A DNA stretch of 64,000 nucleotides, taken from NCBI RefSeq assembly GCF_030272615.1, contig NC_081409.1, forward strand, positions 23,022,406 through 23,086,405, read 5' to 3'. Source of the DNA: Cryptomeria japonica. Lineage: Eukaryota > Streptophyta > Pinopsida > Cupressales > Cupressaceae. The notes beneath the pieces are model-generated. The model did no database searches, was not told where the DNA came from, and saw only the letters and a program-made list of their open reading frames with translations. A program made the position numbers and the translations under genes. Shown one piece after another: positions 11,919 through 23,302 of this stretch; positions within the stretch are counted from its first letter, which is position 1; each line of letters opens with the position of its first letter.

Positions 11919-12659
11919 TTACATTAGCATAGCAGATTCTCTCCTCCTCTCTTTTGTTACTTCTTCTATATGTTATTCTCATTCTTCTATTTGTCATCCT
12001 TAGTGTTGTCTACTTGAGGACGATGCAAAGCATTGAGATCTCTCGATCTCTCTCATGTTGACTCAAAAGACACATGTGTTCCCTTCTTCTAGGTGACCTT
12101 CCTTGATTGGGGAATGAAGAACAATTATGCATACATACATATGATATATACATGACTTATCATACAGCACACTGACCCCGAGGAAAGCGAAGTCACCTCG
12201 TGCTTTGTGTTTTGTGTCTATTATCCTTGGGTTTATCTCACACTTGGGGGCTAAATCCTTGTGATAACGTGCTCCTTTCCTTTCTCATTCTTATATGTAT
12301 CACTACGTTAAAACAATCACCCCCGGTGAGGCGTGTGCGATCGCTTTAACGTAGGGGGGCATACATCCCGTTCATATCTTTTCAAGATACTTGAAAATTT
12401 CTTGGTAAATTTAACCTTGCCTTGAAAATTTTTGATATCTTTCTTGCATGACTCATAGTGAGGGAACCTTACTACTGACAGTCATGGTTCTCCCTCGTGA
12501 TCTTCCCTTTTACTTTGTCAATCGAAGTCGTAAGATCCTTAGTCCACTGGGGGCTTGGTGTATCTTGCCTCCTTGACGTGGTGAAAGTATTTCAATGTTG
12601 TTTCCTTGTACTTTACCGGAAGTATGAGCATACATACTCCCGCTAAAGTGGGGGCTAAA
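11919..12659 (+). other. 3' non-coding region and polypurine tract of the nested element
   Basis: No ORF is visible. A perfect 10-bp inverted repeat, CTACGTTAAA (12303-12312) and TTTAACGTAG (12345-12354), encloses a GC-rich 32-nt loop. The tract AAAGTGGGGGCTAAA directly precedes the 3' LTR at 12660 and is the likely plus-strand primer. Similar tracts (TTGGGGGCTAAAT near 12244, CTGGGGGCTTGG near 12547) occur upstream. Confidence 0.65.
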
Positions 12660-13887
12660 TGTAACGTCCTAAAATTGCGACACTTGCAATTTCCACTGCA
12701 TTTCGGTCTTCACGATGGCGACGCAACATGCAACCTGAATGGAGACCCTGAAACTTGCTCACGACACTGAAAACTGCATTTTTCAAGCACCCTGGCCTGA
12801 ACCTCCTTGCACCCTGCTGTCCCGGGAGGTGGGACCAGAGTGCCCAGCGCCCTGGCCCCTCAGGACCAGGGCACCCAGCGCCCTGGTCCCTGGGTCCTAT
12901 TTTGGGCCCGGTCTCCTAAGGGGCTCGGGTCTTTTTGTTTGCAATTTGGAAATTAACTTTCCCTGGTCGGCCTAAGGTCGGGAAAATCAGTCTATCAGCC
13001 CTAATTGACAAGTATATAAATGACATTTTCCTCTTTCATTCGATATGATGGAAAAAGCGTGGAAACTATACTCAAGCATTCAAGCATTCAAGCATTCTTT
13101 CAAGCAATTGATCATTCCAAGTCTCCATTCAAGGCTAAGTGTTGCATTCAAGACAAGGATTCAACCATTGAAGAGGAGATCACATACAACATATTACTAC
13201 AACATACAACATACAACATCTAAACCTTCGCACATAAGGATACCAACATCCTTAGAACAAGGTATTAGTACTTGTTTTACAGTCATTTACATTTACAGCT
13301 CTTGCTCATTTCTTGGTTAATTCCAAAACCGGGGTTTGACCTAAAGGCAAACCCCCAATCCCTAACCCCCCAATCGTCTTCGCTTTTCTGTGTGTAGGTT
13401 GCAGGTACGTGGCTGAAATTGAAGATCTGGAATCCTTGTGCAGAGACGAACAGATCCCCCTTCGTTTCGCGGATTTTTCGGAGGAGCGTGGCGCCGGGCG
13501 CCATCGTCCCGACAACTTTTGCTCAAATTTGCAGGACAGCGCCGTATCGACATTTTACTGCTAATTCCAGGTCCGCAGCTTCATCCTATAACCCGAACTC
13601 AGTTTATAAGCAAATCTTTATGACTTTCTATGCATGCTTAGCTTAATTTCCTTAACAACATTCTTCACAAAAGAGGGTAGCCTTGCTTTCCTAACCCTTG
13701 AAATTCATTTAGCATCCAATCTTGCATTGCGTGGGATTGGATCTTATGAGTTTCAACCCCTCTTTTGAATGTAAAGTCTCTCCCCTAAGTGAAAAACCAT
13801 CGAATCCTAGCGAACCTCCCTTCTCTCTCCTCGGAGTCGGAAGAGGGGAGAACAACTAGGGTTCGATCGCGATTTTTCCGCTTTACA
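12660..13887 (+). repeat. 3' LTR of the nested TR-GAG-like element
   Basis: It runs from TGTAACGTCC to CGCTTTACA, 1228 bp. It is 31 bp longer than the 5' LTR because a GC-rich 31-bp unit (12832-12862) is repeated at 12863-12893. The second unit holds the dyad GGACCAGGGC with GCCCTGGTCC. It is followed by the TSD GTAAC. Confidence 0.93.
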
Positions 13888-13892
13888 GTAAC

Positions 13893-14768
13893 CTATCAGA
13901 TTCAATACCTCATTGAAGAAGGAGAGAGCAGCAACAAAGTACCTAACATCTTGTTAGTGAATGAGAAAGAGTTCATAAAAACACTAGAAGAAGGTGAAGG
14001 AGTAGGATTTGCACTCATAGTGAAATCCAAGGAAGAAAAGGTAAAAAAGAAAGTTAAGATAGCATATGAGGTGCAGCAAATCCTTGATAACTTCAAAGCA
14101 ATAACTAGTGATGGTACACCTGCAGCTTTACCACCTCCTAGAGTCATTAGCCATCAAATTGACTTCATACCTGGAGCCTCTTTGCCAAATAAGGCAGCCT
14201 ATAAGATGACCCTTGAACAAAATAAAGAGGTAGCAAGACAAATACAAGAACTCTTAGACCAAGGGCTGATTAGAAAAATCATTAGTCCTTGTGTAGTACC
14301 TACAATGTTGGCACCTAAGAAGGGTGGAACATGGAGACTTTGTATAGATTCTAGAGCCATAAACAAGATCACCATCAGATACAGATTTCCCATACCTAGG
14401 ATAGAGGATTTGATGGATTGTTTGGGCGGTGCACAGTATTTCAGTAAGATTGACTTGAAGAGTGGTTACCATCAGATAAGAATCAAAGAGGGGGATGAAT
14501 GGAAGACAACTTTCAAAACAAATGAGGATCTCTATGAGTGGCTTGTCATGCCTTTTGGACTCTCTAATGCTCCCAGACATTCATGAGACTCATGAATGAA
14601 GTTTTACATGATTTCATTGGCAAGTTTGTTGTTGTGTATTTAGATGATATTCTTATTTTCAGTAAGACTAAGGAAGAGCATTTGAAGCATTTAGCTATTG
14701 TTTTGAGACAGTTATCTAATGAACAGCTAACCATTAATCTAGAAAAATGTGATTTCTTGAAGCAATAA
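13893..14768 (+). pseudogene. Chromo-1 reverse transcriptase, frameshifted
   Basis: The frame resumes after the TSD with a ~65-residue acidic and basic linker. The RT domain follows: QELLDQGLIRKIISP, then CIDSRAINKITI, IDLKSGYHQIRI and [10 protein letters not shown], and [10 protein letters not shown] in the next frame. The two aspartates of the catalytic motif lie at 14643-14648. A 1-nt loss near 14575 moves the frame between the fingers and the catalytic motif. A TAA at 14766 stops it. The RT would copy element RNA to DNA in cytoplasmic particles. It is inactive as it stands. Confidence 0.88.
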
Positions 14769-15609
14769 TTGGTCTATCTTGGTTTTGTTGTATCAAGAGG
14801 CAATCTGAAAAATGGATCAGTCTAAAGTTGCAGTAATAACCAGCTGGCCAACTCCTAGGATAGCCATTGATGTCAAAAGCTTCCATGGTTTGACATAGTT
14901 TTACAGAAAATTCATCAGGGGATTCAGTGAGATTTGTGCTCCAATGTTAGACACCATCAAAGGGGGTGTAAAGGTAAAATTTTAGTGGACAAGTACAACA
15001 AATAAGGGGTTTGAATTATTGAAAACTAAAGTAGCTACTCAACCAGTGCTCAATTTACCTAGTTTTGATAAGCTTTTTACTATTGAATGTGATGCTAGTA
15101 ATATTGTTGTAGGAGCTGTTTTAAGTCAAGAAAATAGACCAGGTGCATTCTTTAGTGAGAAGTTGAATGATGCCAAGAAAAGGTACTCTTCCTATGATTT
15201 AGAACTTTATGCATTAGTACAAGCACTTAGGAAATGGAGACACTATCTTCTTCCTAAAGAGTTTGTTGTATACACTGATAATCAGGCACTAAGTCTCTTG
15301 AACTCATAGGAGAAACTAAATCATAGGCATGTAAAATGGCTAGAATACTTGCAAGCTTACACTTTTACTCTTAAGCATAAGAAGGGTGAGTTGAATAAAG
15401 TAGCAGATGCTTTGAGTAGAAGGTTGTTAACTATTCATGAGATTCAAGTTCAGAGCATTGGTATTGATAGTTTCAAAGACATGTATCTTACTGATGATGA
15501 TTTTGCTGAAGCTTATAAAGTTTGTCAAGGTTTTGAGAATAATTTCCATGGTGCATATGTTGATTTCACTTTGCAGGATGGTTTTTTATTCAGGGGTGGA
15601 CAATTGTGT
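14769..15609 (+). pseudogene. Chromo-1 RT connection and RNase H
   Basis: A 1-nt gain in an A-run near 14808 restores the earlier frame. In-frame TAG codons follow at 14896, 14983 and 15307. From 15019 the RNase H domain reads [46 protein letters not shown] and, past the stop, HKKGELNKVADALSRR. RNase H would degrade the RNA strand of the RNA:DNA hybrid. The catalytic Asp/Glu positions can still be recognised but are spread over broken frames. Confidence 0.85.
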
Positions 15610-16479
15610 GTTCCAAAAGGTTCTATGAGAGAGAACCTCATTCAAGAGAAGCATAATGGGTGCTTAAGTGGACATTTCGGTCTCAACAAGACCTTAGAGT
15701 TGGTTCAAAGGTTCTATTATTTGCCTAAGATGCAGAGAGACATCAGGAGGTATGTTGAGTAGTGCTTGGTATGTCAAAAAGCAAAAGGTAATTCCTCTAA
15801 TGCTGGTTTATATCATCCTCTTCCCATTCCACATAGGCCTTGGGATTGCATTAGTATGGATTTTGTGGTAGGATTACCTAGAACTCAATCAGGATTTGAT
15901 AGCATCTTTGTAGTAGTTGACAGATTTAGCAAAATGGGTCATTTTATTCCTTGCAAGACAACACATGATGCAAGTCATATTGCTTATTTATTTTTCAAAG
16001 AAGTTGTTAGGATTCATGGTTTGCCTACTAGCATTATTTCAGATAGGGATGTTAAGTTTCTTGGTCATTTCTGGAAAACATCGTGGAAGAGAATGGGTAC
16101 TAATCTCTCTTTTGGTTCAGCTTATCATCCACAAACTGATGGCCAAATTGAAGTTGTGAATAGGTCTCTTGGAAACATGCTTAGGTGCTTGACAAAGGAA
16201 TATGGGCAGAGTTGGAATCAGCTCATTCATCAAGCAGAATATGCCTACAATGACAGTGTTAACCGGTCTACAGGTAAAATCCCTTTTGAAATTGTTTATG
16301 GTATGCATCCAAGGGGTATAATAGAGTTGAGGGATATCACTAATTTGCAGCATAAGAGTGGAACAACAGATGACATGGCACAATCTATGAAGGAGGTTCA
16401 TGAGCAATTGAGGAAGGCTCTCCAAGATACCTCCCAAAAAGTCAAGGCAAGAGTGGATGCTACAAAGAGAGATGTTTAG
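15610..16479 (+). pseudogene. Chromo-1 integrase core
   Basis: An HHCC zinc-binding N-terminal domain (HNGCLSGHFGLNKT, then CLVCQ) is cut by TAG 15760 just before the first cysteine. The catalytic core follows: SMDFVVGLP, IISDRDVKF, and the glutamate in TDGQIEVVN at 16150-16152, so D, D and E are all present. YHPQTDG and FEIVYGMHP are typical of Ty3/gypsy integrases. TAG 16477 ends this segment. Integrase joins element DNA ends to the target. Confidence 0.88.
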
Positions 16480-16935
16480 TTTTCCATAGGTGATTATGTG
16501 ATGGTTCATTTGAACAAAGCAAGGCTATAAAAGGGAGTTCCAAGCAAACTTCAGATGAGGAGAATAGGCCCTTGCAAAATCTTGGCTAAGTATGGGTCTA
16601 ATGCTTACAAAGTTGATTTGCCTACTGATGTTTCTTTGTCTCCCATTTTTAATGTTGCAGATCTAATTTCTTTCAAAGGGCAACCACCTGAGGAGATTCA
16701 AAGAGTTTCAGATGTTTCACAATCCCTTTTTGATCTATCTCTCACTTCTCTTTCTTTTCCCCAAGCAGAACAAGTTCTAGACTCCCGGATTCTCAAAAAG
16801 ACAAGGAATCACACCTACATGGAGCATCTAATCAAATGGAAGGACAAGCCTATCTTAGAGGCCACATGGATACCTGAAGCTGACTTTCAAAAAGTTGGCA
16901 TACCTTCTTCTTTGCTGCCTCAAGGATTCACATGA
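16480..16935 (+). pseudogene. Chromo-1 integrase C-terminus with chromodomain
   Basis: After stops at 16477 and 16528, the same frame continues with a GPF/Y-like stretch (RRIGPCKILAKYGSNAYKVDLP) and the typical SPIFNVADLISFKG. A chromodomain follows at about 16768-16905 (LDSRILKKTRNHTYMEHLIKWKDKPILEATWIP). Chromodomains of chromoviruses bind modified histone tails and steer integration to heterochromatin (family knowledge). The ORF ends at TGA 16933, just before the 3' LTR. Confidence 0.87.
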
Positions 16936-16957
16936 CTTCTTTGTTTTTGGTGGAGTA

Positions 16958-19099
16958 TGGTACAGGAGCACCTAGTTGAGTAAAACTCTCATTTTTGAGT
17001 ATTTAATGCTTTCATGTTTGTAATGTCTTGTGATAGGTTGATAATGTTGTTTTAGGTTGTTATGTGTCATGTTTTGTGGTTTTGATCTCATTTTGGGCTC
17101 AAGAGATCAAGTTTTGCCTTTCAGGCTTTGAGTTGACAATTTTTGGCAAAAATGTGCAAAATTGCCAAAAAGGTCTTCTAATGCTTTCCAAAGCATTGAA
17201 ACATGTTTCATAAGTGTTTTTAGGCATATAAAATTTGTTTAGATGAGTTGACAAGGTTAGACTATCAAAAATGCCTCATTGAGCAAGAAAAGTTGTCATT
17301 TGGCTTGAAAAGTTGTCAAAGTTGTCATTTTTAGGTTTTTCTTGCAAAATGTAGTTGTGAAAGATTCTTGTCCATACAGGGCTTGATAACTAATTGGATG
17401 GACTATAAAAAAACCTCCCTTTTCCTTGAACAATGTTGGTGATTGTATGAGCAAGAGCTTTTTAATAAAATCATGAAATTTTGGCTTTTATGACTAGTTT
17501 TTCCTTCCTTTGTGAAACAGTCCGTACTGTAGCTCCATAGTCTGTACTGTACCTTTGGGAAGTGTGCATAACAATTGTATAATTATCTCTAGTTGATTGT
17601 TGTATTGGTTTCCTTTGGTAATTGGTTTGCATAAAATAGTTTTACTTTTGTGTGCTCACTGCCCTGCCAAGGGTTTGGAGTTCCAAGATGCCACCACTTG
17701 ACTGATCCAGGTCTGGGATCCCACATAATGGATTCAATCAATTTGGCATTCATTTATATACTATACATATTCTCTATTTTGTGCCAAAAGAAGGACTTGA
17801 GCGAATACTAGGCAAATGTGGATTGCTTGGCTAGTAGCATGAACAAAAACTCAAGATTTGCATCCAAAAGCAATTTGGAGTGAACAAATGAATGGGACAG
17901 AGGTCTGGAAATATGGCCAAGGATGTTAAACATCATCTTGATGTGTTATAATATCTTGTTCTATTTAATCATTCTCTTCTTGTAAACAAAATAGCGAGTT
18001 CACTATTTTTGTGAATTGTATTTGTCAAATGCTCATGGAGTGCTTAAAAGCATGATCCAAGCCTTGTAACTATAAAGACTATGTAATAGGAGAGTTCATC
18101 AATGTTTTATAGACCTCATGGAAGTATACTTTCTAGTTCAAACCCTTCATCATGCAGGTTCAAAGGTGTAATCATTGCTGACTTGTAAAAGGGCAGCGTT
18201 TGACAGTGACAGAGGCAATTTTACTATTTGTTCAATTGCTTGCCAAATGTTTGGCACAATGCTTGTATGGAAGAGGTAGGGGACATCTATTGAATACATG
18301 TCAGAGGTCTTATGAAGACCTAGGCACTTGAAGAGGTGCATAAGAATGCAAACCCAGTGATTACATTTCCAAACCCTCCAAAACCCTACAATTATGCCAC
18401 AAATAGTGGACAGTCCTCATTTTGCACTATCAAAGGCCTAAACCATGAAAATATGTTAGAAAATACCTCCAAAACACTATCCAAACCAATTTTGTAGAAT
18501 TTTTTAACCATCGTTGAGCAAGGCAAGCAAAAAAGTGGCAATTACCCCTCCACAGGCTAGTAGCCTTTTTGACTGCATAACACACAAATGACTATTTTTG
18601 ACAAAATGATCAAACCCGATTGTAAGGAGGAGTTGGGGGCTTATGAAACCTTAGGAGAACAATCCAAAATAGTGAGATAAGTGTCAGATGGAACCTAGGA
18701 TAGTGCATAGCCTTAGTTGGAGATTTTGGCCTTGTGGTTGGTGCATCTGAGCAAGCCAAAGGCTATGAGCCTAAAACTAAGTTGGACTATCAAACCTTGA
18801 ACAAAAATTTTCTACCCCACATATCCATGTTGGAGTCTCCTAGTGCACTCGGAAATAGTGTGTTGAATGCCAAAAGAGCAGGGTTTGAGAATGAGTAGTT
18901 GGGTGGAGTGAGCAATTTGAGTAGATTTGAGCATGGGTGTGAGCCATCACCAAAAAGGGAGGTTGTTGGTGAGGACTTGTTGAGAGACCTATCAAGTGTA
19001 ACTAAACTTATTATTACAAACATCAGGAGCAGATACAAACAATACCTCTTGTTTCCTTCTATGGCCTTTTTGAGCACTTACCTAGCAATCTCCCTATCA
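16958..19099 (+). repeat. Chromo-1 3' LTR
   Basis: 2142 bp, from TGGTACAGGAGCACC to CTCCCTATCA, followed by the TSD CTAAG. It is collinear with the forward parts of the 5' LTR but lacks a 16-bp stretch near 19060 that both the forward and the inverted copy in the 5' LTR share. The first bases form a short dyad (GGTRC and GCACC). Confidence 0.92.
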
Positions 19100-19104
19100 C
19101 TAAG

Positions 19105-19246
19105 TTTAAGGACAAGCAAACTACAAAACAACTCAAAACCCACTCTTGGACTCTTAAATAGTCCTGCATTCGACCATTGACCCAATTAGGATAAATCACA
19201 CCAAAAATTGGAAGTTCACCAGGAAACCTCAGGTGCTCCTGCACCA
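19105..19246 (-). mobile_element. Start of an LTR of the TGGTGCAGGAGCACC family
   Basis: On the minus strand the sequence from 19246 starts TGGTGCAGGAGCACC, the same 15 bases that open the Chromo-1 5' LTR. It interrupts Copia-A integrase directly after FIDDG. After 140 bp it is cut by Chromo-1, and 1-806 is its probable continuation. The rest differs from the Chromo-1 LTR, so it is a related but separate family. Confidence 0.6.
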
Positions 19247-20609
19247 AGCCATCATCAATGAAGGAAACATAATATCGAGATCTATTCAAAGAGTCAACAT
19301 CCACTGGATCACATAAATTTGAATGAATAATCTCTAAAAGTCTCTTAACTTTATTAAATCCTTTAAGAAGTAAATATCTATTTTGTTTACCAAACACATA
19401 GTGCTCACATAAATCACTCTTACTAAAAGAATAATCAGAAATACCCTCAACTAGATTCTTATCTAGAATGGTCTTAAGACCTTTTTCACTGATGTGACCC
19501 GATCTATGGTGCCACAACATACATGCATTTTCAGTCCTAGTTAAAAAAGTTGAATTACAAAGAGTAGAAGCATGTAGCTTAAACAAAATCCTTGACCGAT
19601 CATTCAGCAGTTACCAAACTTCCCTTTACCAACCTACAACTAGACTTATCAAATGTCATGTGCATTCCGGAATCATTTAATTTGGAAATTAAAAGTAAAC
19701 TTCTTGCAAGATTTGGAATATGTAAAACATTATCAATGGAAATAATTCTCCCATCCTTGAAACACAAATTTAATTTTCCTTTGCCAATAATCTTTACTAA
19801 GGTGTTATCAGCAAGAAAAACTTCTCCTCCATCATATCCTTTACACTTAGAAAACCACTCCTTGTGAGGAGTCATATGGTAGTAAGAACCTGAATCAACA
19901 AGCCAAGTATCATTACTAATAGAGTTAACTGAAATAAACAAAGCATTAGAATCACCGTCATTTGAGGACTTATCCATGGAAGTATCATTGCCCTTTTTCT
20001 TGTTTCTACACTCCTTCGCATCCCCTCTTTTACCACAATTCCAACACTTTACTCTTTCTAGGGGTCTTAGAACGTCCTTTTAACTTATCCTTCTTTTTAT
20101 CCCCTTTAGGCCTTCCTCAAACATGCAAGGAATCTTGGGAGCCAACATTCATAGTCTTTCTCCTCATCTCTTATGAAAGAAGTATGGGAATCACATTGTC
20201 CATCTTAGGCTTTGCACCACCACTAGTTATGGCAACAATTAGATTTTCCCAAGAATCAGGCAAAGAGAAAAGTAGAAAAATACATTAAACTTCATCTTCA
20301 ATACTAACATCTATTGATGCAAGTTGAATTAAAATCAAATTAAAAGCATTCAAATGTTTACAAATAAAATCACCACTCCTCATTTTCAAATAATACAAAC
20401 GTCTTTTTAGATAAAGCTTGTTACACAGACTTAGTTTGATATATATCACCTATTTTCCTCCATAGCTTATATGCAATGTCTTCTGTAGAGACATCTAAGG
20501 GGACAAAGTCTATGAGACACAACCAAATGGTTACTCGTGCCTTCTTGTATAACTTTTTCCACTCATCATCTCTCAAGGAAGAATCCTCTAAATTCTTTTC
20601 TTCTAAATG
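19247..20609 (-). pseudogene. Copia-A polyprotein fragment: Gag end, zinc knuckle, protease, integrase start
   Basis: Minus-strand Ty1/copia remnant. From right to left: Gag (WKKLYKKARVTIWLCLIDFV, 20609-20421); a knuckle-like CWNCGKRGDAKEC near 20030, with Asp at the usual His; protease with WLVDSGSYYHM and NVLHIPNLARSLLLISKL (19977-19600); and the pre-integrase/integrase N-terminus with LWHHRSGHISEKGL, LCEHYVFGKQNR and ending YYVSFIDD (19586-19247). The frames between these parts are shifted. It is truncated at 19247 by an LTR insertion, and its Gag is cut at 20609 by Gypsy-B. The missing N-terminal Gag lies at 47694-47775. Confidence 0.85.
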
Positions 20610-21237
20610 TGTCATGAACCATATTTATCTATAATTATTTTATTAGGAAAATAATGCTTATTTTTTAATTTATGAAACTGAAATGAAATGAAATAGAATT
20701 GTTAGTGAAATAAGATGATAATGAAATAGGAGATTCAAATGCAATGAAATGATTTAAATGCAATTGAATGATCAGTATTATTTTTATTATGAAATAAGGA
20801 TCATCATTGCTAATGAGCAATTGAGTGTGAGTGAATGCAGGAACGGGGGAACGCGTATGAAGGTGAGAACATGGTTCAGGTAGAGTTGTTTTAGCTCTTG
20901 GACTTCGCTAGAATAGATGAAATCTCACACACCACATTAGAATTTATATTTTGTATCTTGCAATGATAGATGATTTAAATGACTTTATTTGAGTGTTTGT
21001 TTAAATGATGAATTTGGTATGAGTGGTCTTCATTGATATTTCCTTAATTCGAATAAAGATTTATTTTAAAATGATTATACATGTATTTTGATGATTGAAT
21101 GTGCATTTTGTGTGCAGATGATGTATAAATTTTATAATGAAATGAATGCAATATGGTGCTTATATTTCCACTTTTGATTTTTAGATAATTGCACATATAT
21201 AAAAACATATATGTGTGTGTGCGTGTGTAAGTATATG

Positions 21238-21240
<3 letters not shown>

Positions 21241-21299
<59 letters not shown>
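21241..21299. repeat. (CA)n microsatellite
   Basis: About 29 uninterrupted CA dinucleotides inside the Gypsy-B 5' LTR. The matching place in the 3' LTR (about 37520) has only a few CA units. It produces a false Cys/Val repeat ORF on the minus strand. Confidence 0.95.
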
Positions 21300-21304
<5 letters not shown>

Positions 21305-22307
21305 GAATATGAATTATATAATATTTTGAAAAAGAAGAATTGATTTATTACTATCGTTATATTTATATATATACATAATTATACATATTATATATGTATA
21401 TGAGTTCGATTTTGAACAAGGACTGTTAGACGTGGTGAAAGTCGTTGGGATAAACGTTGCATGGCATGCAAACTGCTTGGAGTGCCATTAGATATGCATG
21501 GGTGGCATAGTAAAACAATTATAACAATAGAAGTAAGACGGAATTATAGCAAAAATCATAGCGTGCCTTTAGCATAAATGTAGATCATTAGTAGAACAGA
21601 AAACACACACGGGGAGAGAGGAGATGGTATGTGAAAAAGACAGTAAGAATAGGCAGAGAATGGTGAGAGTAGAATAAAAAGAATAAAGAATAGTTATTAG
21701 AGAGGAGAGAACTCAAGGAATTGAAAAGGAAAAGCATTGGAAATCTAGACGTATTGCAAACATAATTGCAGAAGTTTATCATTGACCATATCAGACTAGG
21801 TTCGAATTTCAGAGGTAGGCAATAGTTTGTTTTTTAGAGAATAAGAATATAATTATCTTGAGATTTGAATGTTTAAGATCAACAGTAAAGAAAATAATTT
21901 ATTTCTGAATTAGTTTCTTGCATTAAAAGTCATAATGAATGTATACAATTTTGTTTGAAAAGCCATATAGGTATGAACAATTAGAATTGTCATTTTAGAT
22001 CAATGGAAAACATTTGTTAGTATCAAATTCGAGAAAAGAAGTAGATAGTAAAAAACAAGTGGAAAGATAGAGAACTTATGCATTCTAAACTTAGAAATTT
22101 CAAACCATAAGATGTATGATTACGCTATTTGGATTTTATGAGAAAAGATAAAAGAATGTGTACTTATAATTTCTATTTCTGAATTTTACTTTTATCTATA
22201 TGCTAAATATGCATACATGTGTTACACCTTATTTTTAATTCTTGCTCTCGATTTACTTGAAAAGATAGAAGCAAAGATTGTTATCTTATTAGATGTAATT
22301 GGTTGTA

Positions 22308-22390
22308 AACGAAAGATTGTTTCTTCTATATCTCTTAAACGAAAGATTGTTTCTTCTATATCTCTTAAACAAAAGATTGTTTCTTTAAAT
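22308..22390. repeat. Short ~30-bp tandem repeat
   Basis: CGAAAGATTGTTTCTTCTAT is repeated with a ~30-bp period, about 2.7 copies. The 3' LTR has fewer copies (38926-38975). Confidence 0.75.
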
Positions 22391-23213
22391 ATCAAAATTT
22401 TATTATGCGAGAAATGAGAAGTTAAAATTGAGAAAAGAAAGATTGTTTTCTAGATACTTGTCTTGATTTCATATGAATCCTAGAAAAGCTAGATATGTTT
22501 GTGTTTGTGGGAAAGTTACCTTCTGGGACGAGTGTCGAATGTGGAAATATAGAGATAATAGTTTTCTTTTCCAAACTATATTTTATTGCTATGCATGACA
22601 TTATACTCGGCCAAGTAACTTATTGACCATTAAAATAGATAGATATGTTTTATGCTCTCTACCATATCCTTGATTGATCTTGCTTGTTTCTTTATGGAAT
22701 TAGAAATTTGAAAATGCATGTATCATTCTAGGCACGCACCAGATTTCATCTTGTCTATCAAATTATTTTTGCTAAGCAATTCATGCAGGGTCGGGTATTC
22801 TTGATAACCAAGAATTCTAGGGAAGTGTAAGCTTCAAAGTTGGGTGGAAAAAGCACCTGAATCTTGTTCTCATATTCATTCTAAAGATTGCATTGAAAAT
22901 AGCTTGGATTGCAGATCAATGGATGCATCTCATCCTTTACTTTATATTTTTCTTGTTATTTGAACTTAAGGTATTAGAAAGGCATTGTATGTAGATATGA
23001 TTGAGATACTACTAGATTTTCTTAATGAATAAAGAATCTTTATCTCTTTTTAGAAATGTCGTGTCTATTATGATATCAATAGAAGAATCATTTAGAACTT
23101 AAGGATGGAATAATGGAAGAAAATAGACTTATTAAAGGAATTATGAATTTATTTAAGAATAAAGAGTATTCCATTTTATTATTGAATTTAGAATGTTTTA
23201 CGTCTTTACATTT

Positions 23214-23231
23214 TGGTATCAGGGCCCTAGG
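23214..23231 (+). promoter_or_regulatory. Gypsy-B primer-binding site
   Basis: TGGTATCAGGGCCCTAGG starts three bases after the LTR. It is close to the tRNA-iMet type PBS (TGGTATCAGAGC). Confidence 0.8.
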
Positions 23232-23302
23232 TTTATAACACTAGGACCTTTTGACCATTACGCTAAAGAAGCATTCCTTGATACAAGAATTGTGGGATTG
23301 CA

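Larger units (their letters stand above)
6119..13887 (+). mobile_element. Nested non-autonomous LTR element with Gag only (TR-GAG-like)
   Basis: A 7769-bp element with near-identical LTRs (6119-7315 and 12660-13887), a primer site after the 5' LTR, a long leader, one long Gag/protease-like frame (8493-11918), a ~740-bp 3' region and a purine-rich tract before the 3' LTR. The target duplication GTAAC is at 6114-6118 and 13888-13892. I find no RT, RNase H or integrase. This matches the TR-GAG class of plant elements, which must borrow polymerase and integrase from a partner. The LTRs differ, by eye, at about seven bases plus one 31-bp tandem duplication, so the insertion is recent and clearly younger than the decayed host element. 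Confidence 0.92.
812..19099 (+). mobile_element. Chromo-1: complete, decayed Ty3/gypsy chromovirus
   Basis: An LTR retrotransposon with 5' LTR 812-4672, a primer site from 4676, one gag-PR-RT-RNaseH-IN-chromodomain frame, and 3' LTR 16958-19099. Both LTRs run TG to CA (TGGTGCAGG or TGGTACAGG to CCCTATCA). A 5-bp target duplication CTAAG is present at 807-811 and 19100-19104. The C-terminal chromodomain after integrase places it among the chromoviruses. It was 10.5 kb before a 7.8-kb element inserted at 6119. Several stops and two frameshifts break pol, so it is not autonomous now. It sits inside an older LTR fragment that itself lies in Copia-A. Confidence 0.93.
20610..23210 (+). repeat. Gypsy-B 5' LTR
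   Basis: 2601 bp. It holds a long CA microsatellite (21241-21299) and ~30-bp repeats (CGAAAGATTGTTTC...) at 22308-22390. About 370 bp present in the 3' LTR (37651-38019) are missing here near 21410. It contains no genes; ORFs on both strands are chance products. Confidence 0.88.

Noticed and set aside
21044-21298. Minus-strand ORF with a long Cys-Val repeat
   Set aside because: It is translation of the CA microsatellite in an LTR; there is no coding evidence.
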